Shown here: piece after piece, positions 50,543 through 59,163 of the stretch
Layout of the letters: every line of letters starts with the position of its first letter
How positions within the stretch are numbered: position 1 is the stretch's first letter
The notes under the pieces: generated by a model
What the model was told of the DNA's origin: nothing
Database searches by the model: none
What the model saw: the letters and a program-made list of their open reading frames with translations, nothing else
Made by a program: the position numbers and the translations under genes
DNA from: Trujillonella humicola
GTDB taxonomy: Bacteria; Actinomycetota; Actinomycetes; Mycobacteriales; Geodermatophilaceae
NCBI RefSeq assembly: GCF_046233715.1
Contig: NZ_JBJNRJ010000017.1
Coordinates: forward strand, 25,410 to 89,409
DNA: 64,000 nucleotides
Reading direction: 5' to 3'

Positions 50543-52192
50543 TCAGTCCTCCGGCCGGTCGGTGGCCGGCGCGGCCGAGATCGGGTCGACGTCGGCGGTG
50601 TCGGCGCCCACGCAGAACTGGGTCATCATGTCGTGGTCCTCGTGGGTGAGGTTGTGGCAGTGGACCATGTACCGGCCGTGGTCCTCGGGGTACGCGAGCT
50701 CCTCGGGTCTCCGGGCCGGGTCGGCGGCGTTCGGGTCGCCGGCCTGGTGGAAGCGCATGAGCAGGTCGACCCGCTCGTTCTCCCCGGTGTAGACGACGTC
50801 CTTGGGGCCCCGCTCGTGCACCGGCGGCGGCGCGCCGTTGCGGCTGAGCACCTGGAAGTCCACGAGGTGGATGTGCAGCGGGTGGAACCAGCCTCCCGAG
50901 TTGTTCCGGATCGTCCACACCTCGGTGGTGCCGGGCTGCACGGTGGCGAACTCCAGGTGGTAGCCGGACTCCTCGATGTCGCGCCACGTGACGCCGCTGA
51001 TCTGCCACTCGCCGTTGGAGCGCTCCAGCCGCATCTCCCGCCGGATGGCGCCCTGCGGGCGCAGGCTCATCACGCCGCGGGCGGCCGTGGGGTCCAGCAC
51101 CTCCGGGACGGCGTTGTCGGTCGTGGGGAACGCGTCGCCGGTGACCTCGAACCGCATGATCTTGTCGGTGTTGTCGTAGTCCGGGGCGTTGGGCACCCCG
51201 CGGTTGACCAGCTGCACCCGCGCGCCGGCGGAGTACCGGCTGAAGTCGACGACCACCTCGTAGCGCTCGGCCATGCCGATGCGGAAGCCGGTGGTGGACT
51301 GCGGGGCGGGCATCAGGCCGCCGTCCGTGCCGACGACCGTCATCGGCGACCCGTCGCTCATGGCCAGCTTGTAGGCCCGGGAGACCGAGGCGTTGAGGAT
51401 GCGGAACCGGTACTTGCGCCGCGTGACCCGCAGCGTGGGCCACGGCACCCCGTTGACCAGGACGACGTCGCCGAAGGTCGAGGAGTGGCTGTTGTCGTTG
51501 AACAGCAGCGAGCCGTCGGAGGTGAAGGCCTTGTCGGTGATGACCAGGGGCAGGTCGAACTCGCCCTTGGGCAGCGGCAGCGCCCGCTCGACCGGGTCGG
51601 TGCACACGTACATCGCGGCCAGGCCCATGTAGGCGTTCTCCGCGGTGTGGTGGACGCCGTGGTCGTGGTACCAGAGCGTCCGGGCGCTCATCCGGTTCTC
51701 GTAGACGTAGTCCTTCCACTGCCCGGGCTGGGTGATGTCGCTGGCGTACCCGTCGAACTGGGGCCGCGACGGCGAGCCGTGCAGGTGGGTGGACGTCCAG
51801 TCCCGGTACCGCAGCGCGGGGTGGTCCCGCGGGAGCGCGTTGACCTGCCGGACGACGGCGGGCTGACCCTGCCGGGCGACGATCGTCGGTCCGGGTGCGC
51901 CACCGGCTCCACCGATGGTGTCGTAGTAGCCGAACACCGGCGTGCGGTAGCCCGGGATGATCTCCGGGGTGAGCAGCCGCTGCTCGATCCGGTAGCGGGC
52001 GCCGGTCGCCGTCATGACCGGCTGCGCGACCGGTGGGGTCCGGAAGGGCAGGCTGTAGGGCCGCGGTAGCTTGCTCGCGGCCATCTGCGAGACCGACGAG
52101 GCACGCAGCGTGGTCACGAGCGGCAGGGTCAGCGCGGCGGAGGCGAGTGCGCCGACCTTGAGTGCGTCGCGGCGGGTGAGTGCGTCGGGCAC
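50543..52192 (-). CDS. Tat-exported multicopper oxidase
   Basis: A 549-residue copper enzyme. The N-terminus TRRDALKVGALASAALTL is a twin-arginine signal. The copper ligands are visible in order: HLHGSP, WYHDHGVHH, HPLHIH and HCHNLTHEDHDMM (type 1 cysteine and flanking histidines for the trinuclear site), spread over three cupredoxin domains. It should oxidise phenols, bilirubin-like compounds or metal ions outside the cell with oxygen. GTG 52192 follows GAGAGGAAG. It is divergent from the receptor kinase gene and convergent with the SQR-like gene, six bases apart. Confidence 0.94.
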   Translation of the reverse strand: MPDALTRRDALKVGALASAALTLPLVTTLRASSVSQMAASKLPRPYSLPFRTPPVAQPVMTATGARYRIEQRLLTPEIIPGYRTPVFGYYDTIGGAGGAPGPTIVARQGQPAVVRQVNALPRDHPALRYRDWTSTHLHGSPSRPQFDGYASDITQPGQWKDYVYENRMSARTLWYHDHGVHHTAENAYMGLAAMYVCTDPVERALPLPKGEFDLPLVITDKAFTSDGSLLFNDNSHSSTFGDVVLVNGVPWPTLRVTRRKYRFRILNASVSRAYKLAMSDGSPMTVVGTDGGLMPAPQSTTGFRIGMAERYEVVVDFSRYSAGARVQLVNRGVPNAPDYDNTDKIMRFEVTGDAFPTTDNAVPEVLDPTAARGVMSLRPQGAIRREMRLERSNGEWQISGVTWRDIEESGYHLEFATVQPGTTEVWTIRNNSGGWFHPLHIHLVDFQVLSRNGAPPPVHERGPKDVVYTGENERVDLLMRFHQAGDPNAADPARRPEELAYPEDHGRYMVHCHNLTHEDHDMMTQFCVGADTADVDPISAAPATDRPED

Positions 52193-52504
52193 GGTGTCTT
52201 CCTCTCGGGACCCCTGGACGTCGTGCCACGAGACTCCACCGCAGGCGTGACCCGCCGTCACCCGTGACGTGGGGCCGGATCGGCACCCCGACCTGGGGAG
52301 TTGCCGAGTCGTTACGGACTCACCCGCGCCGCGTCCTCACGCCGGGTGAAGGGCCGCGCGCAGCGGCGGACGCAGGCCAGGCTCCCCTTCCGACCTGCAC
52401 GGACGGATCTGCACACGCCCGGCGACCTCTGGACGGCGGGCCGCCGGATCCGGACACTGCGCTGCACGCCGGGCGGCCGGCGACGCCGACGACGGGGGCG
52501 CGCA
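52193..52504. other. 312-bp divergent promoter region between multicopper oxidase and receptor kinase
   Basis: No gene. One small inverted repeat, GAGTC-GTTACG-GACTC at 52306-52321, stands in a slightly less GC-rich patch and may be an operator. Promoters for both genes must lie here. Confidence 0.4.
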
Positions 52505-54037
52505 GTGGACATCGAGCCGGGCACCGGCATCGGCGGCTACGTCGTGGAGCGGCGGCTGGGCAGCGGCGGGATGGGCGCGGTCTACCTGGCCCGCCACCCG
52601 ACGCTCCCCCGGCACGTCGCGCTCAAGGTCCTGCACACCGGGCTGGCGGCCACCCCGGGGGTGCGCGCCCGCTTCGAGCGGGAGGCGGAGCTGGTCAGCC
52701 GGCTGTCGCACCCCAACGTCGTCGACGTCCTCGACCGCGGGACGCAGGACGGCCTGCTGTGGATCGCCATGCAGTACGTGGCGGGGCCGGACCTGGCGAC
52801 CGTGCTGGCGCGGGACGGCGCGGCGCCGCCCGAGCGCGCCCTGGCCATCGTGGCGGCCGTCGGCGCGGCGCTGGACCACGCGCACGCCTGCGGGCTCGTA
52901 CACCGCGACGTGAAGCCGGCCAACGTCCTGCTCGCGGTGCTGCCCGGCGGTGGCGAGCGGGTGGTGCTGACGGACTTCGGCATCGGGCAGGACACCGCGT
53001 CGTCCTCGGTGCTGACGCAGACCGGCGAGGTCACCGCGTCGCTGGCGTACGCCGCGCCCGAGCAGGTGTCCGGCGGCCGCGTCGACTCCCGCGCCGACGT
53101 CTACGCCCTGGGCGCCGTCCTCTTCGAGCTGCTCACCGGGCGGCGGGCCCTCACCGCCGAGACCCTGCCCGCGGCGCTCTACGCGGTGGTCACCGCCCCG
53201 CCGCCCGACCCGCGCGCCGTCCGCCCGGACCTGCCGCCACCGATCACCGGGGTGCTGGCCCGGGCCATGGCCAAGGACCCGGCGCACCGGTACGGCTCGT
53301 GCGCCGAGCTCGTCGCGGCCGCGCGCGGCTGCTGGCCGGCCCGCGCGCCGGCCGCCGAGACCGCGGTGGGCCGGTTCCCCCCGCCTCCCCCGCCGCCGCT
53401 GCCCCCGACCGTGCGGCCCGGCCGGAACCGGCTGGTGGCCGGCGTGGTCGCGGCCGCCGTGGTCGCCGTCCTCGCCGTGGGACTGCTGGTGGCGCTCGCG
53501 CCCTGGCGCACCGACTCGACGGCGGCGGAGTCCTCGCCGTCGGCGACGGGCGCGGCGGGGACCACGGAGGGGGCGGCGACCGGCCCGTGGGGCGAGCTGC
53601 AGTTCGTCGTCGACGACTTCCCGAGCCTGCTGCCGGCGACCCCGGACGGCGAGGGCTGGGCGGGCGGCACCTGCGTGCCGACGTCGTTCGCGCTCGACGT
53701 GCACGCCGACCTCGGCCTGACCTGCCAGTACCCGAACGGCATGACCGTGGAGGTGGCGCACTACCCCGACGTCGCCGCCCGCGACGCCCGGCGGGCCGAG
53801 CTGGAGCAGGAGGACGCCCGTACCTCGCCGGAGAGCTGGGGCACCGACACCACGACCCGCGCGGGGGTCCGGCTGTTCAACGCCGACGGCCAGCCGCTGG
53901 TGTGGCAGTGGTACCTGTTCAACCAGCAGGACAAGGCGCTCTACGCCGTCATCGCCGAGTGGGCCGGGCACACGCAGGCCGAGCTGGACGCGGCGTTCTT
54001 CGACCGGGCGCCGTTCACCGGCCCGGCGGGCAGCTGA
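52505..54037 (+). CDS. PknB-type transmembrane serine/threonine protein kinase
   Basis: A 510-residue receptor kinase. The kinase domain (residues 1-280) shows GSGGMGAVYLA, VALKVL, the catalytic HRDVKPANVL, TDFGIGQD and APEQVSGGRVDSRADVYALG, all active-kinase features. A Pro-rich linker (PPPPPPPLPP) leads to one membrane helix (LVAGVVAAAVVAVLAVGLLVAL). About 170 extracellular residues follow, with two cysteines (GGTCVPTS, LTCQYP), not PASTA repeats and of unknown ligand. GTG 52505 follows GGGGG. It is divergent from the multicopper oxidase gene. Confidence 0.93.
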   Translation: MDIEPGTGIGGYVVERRLGSGGMGAVYLARHPTLPRHVALKVLHTGLAATPGVRARFEREAELVSRLSHPNVVDVLDRGTQDGLLWIAMQYVAGPDLATVLARDGAAPPERALAIVAAVGAALDHAHACGLVHRDVKPANVLLAVLPGGGERVVLTDFGIGQDTASSSVLTQTGEVTASLAYAAPEQVSGGRVDSRADVYALGAVLFELLTGRRALTAETLPAALYAVVTAPPPDPRAVRPDLPPPITGVLARAMAKDPAHRYGSCAELVAAARGCWPARAPAAETAVGRFPPPPPPPLPPTVRPGRNRLVAGVVAAAVVAVLAVGLLVALAPWRTDSTAAESSPSATGAAGTTEGAATGPWGELQFVVDDFPSLLPATPDGEGWAGGTCVPTSFALDVHADLGLTCQYPNGMTVEVAHYPDVAARDARRAELEQEDARTSPESWGTDTTTRAGVRLFNADGQPLVWQWYLFNQQDKALYAVIAEWAGHTQAELDAAFFDRAPFTGPAGS

Positions 54038-54113
54038 GCTCCGTCCGACCGATGACTTCCCCGCACGCGGAGGAGTCGTACCGGTGACCGACCACCGGAG
54101 GAGGGAGCCCGGG

Positions 54114-54683
54114 ATGGACGCCGACCAGACCCCCGCCGAGGAGTACCGCGAGATCGCCGGCCGGTTCACCCGGCTCGTCGAGGGCGTGCCCGACGCCGCG
54201 GCCTGGAACCGGCCCTCCCCCGTCGCCGGCTGGACCGCCCGGGACGTCGTCGGGCACCTGGTCGGGTGGTTCCCCGGGTTCCTGCGCGCCGGCGCCGGGG
54301 TGGAGCTGCCCACCGGCCCTCCGGTGGCCGACGACCCGGGAGCCGCCTGGCGGACGTTCAGCGACGGCGTGCAGGCGCTGCTCGACGACCCGGCGTCCGC
54401 GGAGCTCGTCGTCCGCAACCCGCACACCGGCGACGTCCCGCTGCCGCAGGCGGTGTCGCGGTTCTTCACCGCCGACGTCTTCCTGCACAGCTGGGACCTG
54501 GCCCGGGCGACCGGTCAGGACGAGACGCTGGACCCCGGGCGCTGCGCGGCGATGCTCGAGGGCATGGAGCCGATGGACGAGCTGCTGCGCGCGAGCGGTC
54601 AGTACGGCCCGCGCGTGCCGGTGCCCGACGACGCCGACCCGCAGACGAGGCTGCTGGCCTTCATCGGGCGCGACCCCCGCTGA
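54114..54683 (+). CDS. TIGR03086/mycothiol-dependent maleylpyruvate isomerase-like (DinB-fold) protein
   Basis: A 189-residue four-helix-bundle protein. WTARDVVGHLVGWFPGFLRA with the first metal histidine and FFTADVFLHSWDLARATGQ with the second His-x3-Asp are the marks of the TIGR03086/MDMPI-N group, which often uses mycothiol. Substrate unknown. Two in-frame starts each have a good ribosome site: ATG 54114 (GGAGGAGGGAG) and GTG 54084 (GGAGGAG). I take 54114 because relatives begin near DADQTPAEEYREIAGRFT. It is convergent with the MarR gene, overlapping by 23 bases. Confidence 0.88.
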   Translation: MDADQTPAEEYREIAGRFTRLVEGVPDAAAWNRPSPVAGWTARDVVGHLVGWFPGFLRAGAGVELPTGPPVADDPGAAWRTFSDGVQALLDDPASAELVVRNPHTGDVPLPQAVSRFFTADVFLHSWDLARATGQDETLDPGRCAAMLEGMEPMDELLRASGQYGPRVPVPDDADPQTRLLAFIGRDPR

Positions 54684-55218
54684 GCGCCGCGGGCAGCGCG
54701 CCCGCCGTATCGGCACCCTCTCCCGGCCGGCCGGGCCCGAGCCGAGCGAGCACGGTCGTCGCGATCACGTCGAGCGCGGCCACCTGCTGCTCGGTCAGCC
54801 CGTCGAAGACCAGGCGCCGGACCACCTCCACGTGCGCCGGCGCCGCCCGCTCGATGGCGTCCCGGCCGGCCTCGCCGAGGACGACGAAGGCGCCGCGCCG
54901 GTCGGTGCTGCACTCCTCGCGCGCCACGAGGCCGCGGCGCTGCATCCGCGCGAGGTGGTGCGACAGCCGGCTCTGCTCCCACTGCAGCGCCTCCACCACC
55001 TCGAAGACCCGCATCCGGCCGCCCTCGGTCTCGCTCAGGAGGACCAGGACGTCGTAGTCGGCCAGGGACAGGCCCGAGGTCCGCTGCAGCTCCCGGTTCA
55101 GCCGCGCGTCCAGGCGCGAGGTCATCCGCAGCAGCCCGCGCCAGGCCCGCTGCTCGTGCTCGTCGAGCCACCGCGTCACGCGCCCCACCTCGCCGCCGGA
55201 AGAAATATGACCCGTCAT
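54661..55218 (-). CDS. MarR-family transcriptional regulator
   Basis: A 185-residue winged-helix regulator. LSLADYDVLVLLSETEGGRMRVFEVVEALQWEQSRLSHHLARMQRRGL is the MarR DNA-binding core, and the following VAREECSTDRRGAFVVL is the wing with the conserved DRR. The ATG at 55218 is the largest reasonable start but overlaps a small palindrome and has no ribosome site; GTG 55179 or 55187 are plausible. It is divergent from the pirin gene, with a perfect palindrome in between. Confidence 0.9.
   Translation of the reverse strand: MTGHISSGGEVGRVTRWLDEHEQRAWRGLLRMTSRLDARLNRELQRTSGLSLADYDVLVLLSETEGGRMRVFEVVEALQWEQSRLSHHLARMQRRGLVAREECSTDRRGAFVVLGEAGRDAIERAAPAHVEVVRRLVFDGLTEQQVAALDVIATTVLARLGPGRPGEGADTAGALPAALSGGRAR
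55207..55218. promoter_or_regulatory. Palindrome ATGAC-CC-GTCAT over the upstream MarR start
   Basis: Perfect 5-bp arms. Half-site ATGA/TCAT equals that of the palindrome at 55236-55253, with centres 32 bp apart (about three turns). It includes the ATG at 55218, which favours a downstream start for MarR. Confidence 0.45.
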
Positions 55219-55235
55219 GGAGTTTAGCGCGGACG

Positions 55236-55253
55236 TACATGACACATCATGTA
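55236..55253. promoter_or_regulatory. Perfect palindrome TACATGA-N4-TCATGTA between marR and pirin genes
   Basis: 7-bp arms around CACA, in an AT-richer patch of the divergent region. This is a likely MarR operator controlling both directions. Binding is inferred from position and symmetry. Confidence 0.6.
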
Positions 55254-55301
55254 TCTGTACGCCGTGCGCGCACCGCCCACCGTCCGACCGGAGGACCCGT
55301 C

Positions 55302-56069
55302 GTGACAAGCACCCCCCTCGTCCCGGGCGTCGAGGTCCGCCGCGCCGCCGACCGGGCGGCCACCCGCATCTCCTGGCTGGACAGCAAGCACTCGTTCTCC
55401 TTCGGCCGGCACCGCGATCCGCGCAACACCCACCACGGCCTGCTGCTGGTCAACAACGACGACGTGGTGACGGCCGGCAGCGGCTTCGAGACCCACCCCC
55501 ACCGGGACATGGAGATCGTGACCTGGGTGCTGCGGGGGTCGCTGGTGCACCAGGACTCGACCGGCCACAGCGGCGTCATCTACCCCGGGCTGGCGCAGCG
55601 GATGAGCGCCGGCACCGGCATCCTGCACAGCGAGAAGAACGACTCCTGGCGGCTGCAGGGCGACGTCCACCAGGACCCGGTGCACTTCGTGCAGATGTGG
55701 GTGGTCCCCGACGAGAGCGGCACCACCCCCGGGTACGAGCAGCGGGAGATCGACGACGCGCTGCTCGCCGGCGGGCTGGTGCCCGTGGCCTCCGGCATGC
55801 CGGGGCACCGGGACGCGGCGGCCATCGCCATCCGCAACCGGTACGCCGCGCTGCACGCCGCCCGGCTGCGGCCGGGCCAGTCCGTCGAGCTGCCCGACGC
55901 CCCCTTCCTGCACCTCTTCGTGCCCCGCGGGTCCGTGACTCTCGAGGGGACCGGCGACCTCGCCACCGGCGACGCGGCCCGCCTCACCGCGACCGGCGGG
56001 CGGCGCGTCACCGCGCTGGAGGCCGCGGAGGTCCTCGTGTGGGAGATGCACGCGACCCTCGCCGCCTGA
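55302..56069 (+). CDS. Pirin-family bicupin protein
   Basis: A 255-residue bicupin. THPHRDMEIVTWVLRGSLVHQDS carries the two His ligands and GTGILHSEKN the third His and Glu, the pirin metal site. RHRDPRNTHHGLLLVNNDD near the N-terminus is also family-typical. Some pirins are quercetinases or iron-dependent redox sensors. GTG 55302 has GGAGG eight bases upstream; the open frame up to 55239 would pass through the operator. It is followed by wrbA and controlled, probably, by the divergent MarR. Confidence 0.93.
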   Translation: MTSTPLVPGVEVRRAADRAATRISWLDSKHSFSFGRHRDPRNTHHGLLLVNNDDVVTAGSGFETHPHRDMEIVTWVLRGSLVHQDSTGHSGVIYPGLAQRMSAGTGILHSEKNDSWRLQGDVHQDPVHFVQMWVVPDESGTTPGYEQREIDDALLAGGLVPVASGMPGHRDAAAIAIRNRYAALHAARLRPGQSVELPDAPFLHLFVPRGSVTLEGTGDLATGDAARLTATGGRRVTALEAAEVLVWEMHATLAA

Positions 56070-56178
56070 CCGGCCCCCGGCGCAGTCCCGGGCGCCCCCA
56101 CCGACGTGCCCGCCGCCCCTGCGGCCGGCGGGAGCAGCACGAGCCACCCCGACCGAACGACCCGAGCAAGGGAGAGAC

Positions 56179-56781
56179 ATGACCAAGATCGCTGTCATCT
56201 ACTACTCGTCCACCGGCAACGTGCACCAGCTGGCCGCGGCGCTGGCCGACGGCGCCCGCGAGGCCGGCGCCGAGGTGCGCCTGCGCCGCGTGCCGGAGCT
56301 CGCCCCGGAGGAGGCCATCGACTCGAACCCGATGTGGCGGGCGCACGTGGACGCCACGGCCGACGAGGTCGAGGTGGCCTCCCCGGAGGACATGGAGTGG
56401 GCCGACGGGTACGCGCTGGGCACCCCCACCCGGTTCGGCACCCCGGCCGGCCAGCTGAAGCAGTTCCTCGACACGCTCGGCGGCCTGTGGTTCGACGGGA
56501 AGCTCGCGAACAAGGGCGCGACCGCCTTCACCAGCGCGCAGAACGTCCACGGCGGCAACGAGTCGACGATCCTCACGCTGTTCAACGTCTTCTCGCACTT
56601 CGGCGCCGTCATCGTGCCGCCCGGCTACACCGACCCGCTGCTGTTCGAGGCCGGCGGCAACCCGTACGGCGTCTCGAACGCCTCCGGCGGCAAGTCCGCG
56701 TCCGTCACCGAGACCGAGCTCGCGGCAGCCCGCTACCAGGGCCGCCGCCTCGCCGAGGTGAGCGCCAAGCTCGCCGCCTGA
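56179..56781 (+). CDS. wrbA: NAD(P)H:quinone oxidoreductase, type IV (WrbA flavodoxin-like)
   Basis: A 200-residue FMN-binding quinone reductase. IAVIYYSSTGNVHQLAAALADGA is the flavodoxin phosphate loop, GTPTRFGTPAGQLKQFLD the WrbA insertion region, and TSAQNVHGGNESTILTLF and GGNPYGVSNASGG the other conserved blocks. Two-electron reduction of quinones avoids radical formation. The ATG follows GGGAGAG. It is 109 bases downstream of the pirin gene on the same strand, which fits a MarR-pirin-WrbA redox module. Confidence 0.95.
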   Translation: MTKIAVIYYSSTGNVHQLAAALADGAREAGAEVRLRRVPELAPEEAIDSNPMWRAHVDATADEVEVASPEDMEWADGYALGTPTRFGTPAGQLKQFLDTLGGLWFDGKLANKGATAFTSAQNVHGGNESTILTLFNVFSHFGAVIVPPGYTDPLLFEAGGNPYGVSNASGGKSASVTETELAAARYQGRRLAEVSAKLAA

Positions 56782-56920
56782 CCGCGGTGCGACCGGACGG
56801 CTCGCTCCTCGTCCGTCAGCGGTGCCGCCGGACCTTCACCGCGGCTGCGCGATCTGTCCGTCCGAGCCGTTCAGGAGAGGCAGGCTGGTCAGCGCGTGGC
56901 CGACCGGCCACGATGGACTC

Positions 56921-59058
56921 GTGCGACGAACGGTCGCCGACCGGCTCGGGGCAGCCCGTCGCCGCGCGCTGGTGGGGCGCGGCGAGGAGCTCGCGCGGGT
57001 CGACATGCTGCTGGCGTCCCCGCCGACCGAGCGGCCGGTCATGCTGTACGTCCACGGTCCCGGAGGGGTGGGCAAGAGCGCCTTCCTCCAGGGCTGCCAG
57101 CTGCTCGCCACGGACCGCGATCGCGGCTGCCTGCACCTCGACGGGGCGGACATCGCCCCGTCGGTGCCCGCCTTCCTCGGTGCGCTGCGGCGCGCTGCGG
57201 CGCCGGCCCGGCCGACGCCGCGGTCGACGTCGTCGGGCGCTCGGTGCTGCTGGTCGATCGCTTCGAGGCCCTCGCGCCGCTCGAGGCGTGGTGGTGGCAG
57301 GCCTTCGTGCCCCAGCTCTCGGACGAGGCGTTCCTCGTCGTGGCGGGGCGCAGGTCGCCGCCGCCCGCGTGGCGCCGGGACCCGGCATGGTCGCAGCTGG
57401 TCGAGGTGATGCCGCTGCGCAATCTGCCGCCGGCGGAGTCCCGCGCCCTGCTGCATGCCCGCGGGATACCTCCGGATGTCGACGTCACCGACATCGTCGG
57501 GGCGACCCACGGACATCCACTGGCACTGGCGATCGCCGCCGACCGGTACGTGGAGGGTGGGACGACCAGCCCTCCCGGCGCTGCGCCCCAGGCTCTGCTC
57601 ACCCACCCCGACGCCGCTGCCCGACTCCTCGGCAGCTTCATCGACGAGGTGGCGAGACCCCGGCAGCGCGACGCGCTCGACGTCAGCGCGCACGCCCGCA
57701 GAGTCGACCGGGCGTTGCTGCGGGAGGTGCTCTCGGTCGACGAGGACGCCGCCGACGAACTCCTCGACTGGTTGCGCGAGCGTCCGTACGCCGAGTCCCA
57801 CCCCGACGGCCTCGCGTTGCACGACGTGGTCCGTGACGTCCTCGACCGGGACCTCAGGTGGCGCGACACGGACGCCTTCCTCGACCTGCACCGTCGGATC
57901 CGCCGGGTCGTGGTCGACCGCATGAAGCGCGCCCAGGACCCTGCCGCGCACCAGCGCGCCGCGCACGACCTGCTGCACCTGCACCGGAACAACCGCGCCG
58001 CCGAGGACCGTCTGCACCTCGACGACAGGCTCGGCGCGTACACCACGCGCCCGATGGGCGTCCGGGATCGCGCCGCCGTCACCGAGCTCTACGCCCGCAC
58101 CGAGGAAGCCGAGCGAGGCCGTGCGATGGCGCACTGGGTGGAGGCGCTCCCCGAGGCGTTCACCGTGATCGAGTCGCCCGTCGGTGACCTGGCCGGAGCC
58201 CTGGCGACGATCCGGCTCGATCGCGTCGCGCAGCAGGGCCGTGCGGCCGATCCCGTGGCCGCGTGCGCCCTCGAGGAGGTCGGCCGACGCCGGCCTCCGG
58301 AGCCGGGCGAGGTCGTGCTGTACCAGGTCGCAGCCAAGCGTGAGCACCCCGACGAGCTCGGCGGCGCGGCGAACGAGGTCGCCGCCATCTCGCTGCGGGC
58401 GTGGGCCACGCCCGGCCTGGGGTGGGTGGTGCTGGCCTCGGCGCGCGAACCTCTCTGGGCGCCGATGTGGAGTCACATCGGGTTCGAGCGGCTCGGGCGA
58501 CACCTGTCGGAGGACGGCACCGAGGTCGGCATCTGGGGCCGCGACTTCCGCCGCAGCGACTTCTCCGAGTGGCTGGAGTCGCTCGCTCCGCTCGAGGTGG
58601 GGCAGGTCGAGGACCCCGCGCTCCGGACGTCGACGGTGGCGCTGGCTCACTCGGACTTCGCCGACGCGGTGCGGCAGCTCCTCCGAGATCTGCATCGCCC
58701 CGACCGCGTCGCGGGCAACCCGCTGTCCGCCTCGCGTCTCGCCAGGCCCCTGCCCGGCGCGGCGACAGCGCCACCACGGGCGGAGGACACCCTCGCACGA
58801 CTCCGTGGCCGGCTCGTCCAGGCGCTGGGGCTCCTGTCCGAGGACCAGCGAGCCCGCACCGGCGTCCGCGCGGTCGAGCGCACCTACCTCAAGGCCGCGC
58901 CGTCGCAGGAGCGGGCCGCCGAGGTCCTCGGGTTGCCGTTCAGCACCTACCGGCGCCATCTCCGGGCCGGGATCGAGGACCTCGTCGGGGTCCTCTGGAC
59001 GTGGGAGCTCCACGGTGTGCCCGAGCTGCCGCCCCCGGGGGGCGTGGCACGAGGCTGA
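56921..59058 (+). pseudogene. STAND-type ATPase regulator with a frameshift
   Basis: Two frames together make one protein of about 710 residues. Frame A, from GTG 56921, has RRALVGRGEELARVD and a good P-loop GPGGVGKSAFLQG. Frame B continues with VVGRSVLLVDRFEALAPLE (Walker B-like), VVAGRRSPPP and the rest to 59058. The switch lies near 57190-57215. Adding one base there restores a single frame (AAAGPADAAVDVV). The C-terminus AAEVLGLPFSTYRRHLRAGIEDL is a helix-turn-helix. Either a real 1-bp loss or a sequencing error would explain it. From 56896 the lower frame alone is open but lacks the P-loop. Confidence 0.75.
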
Positions 59059-59163
59059 CGGGGTGGACAGGAAGTGAGCAGCAGCCGACCTGGCGGGTGA
59101 GCACCTGACGGGCAGACGGTGGCCCGCGCACCAGCCGAGTGCCACGGATCCCGGAGGTCTGCC

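Noticed and set aside
57182..57201. The 10-bp tandem repeat as the direct cause of the STAND frameshift
   Set aside because: Removing one copy shifts to the third frame, not to the frame that encodes Walker B. A single missing base fits better.
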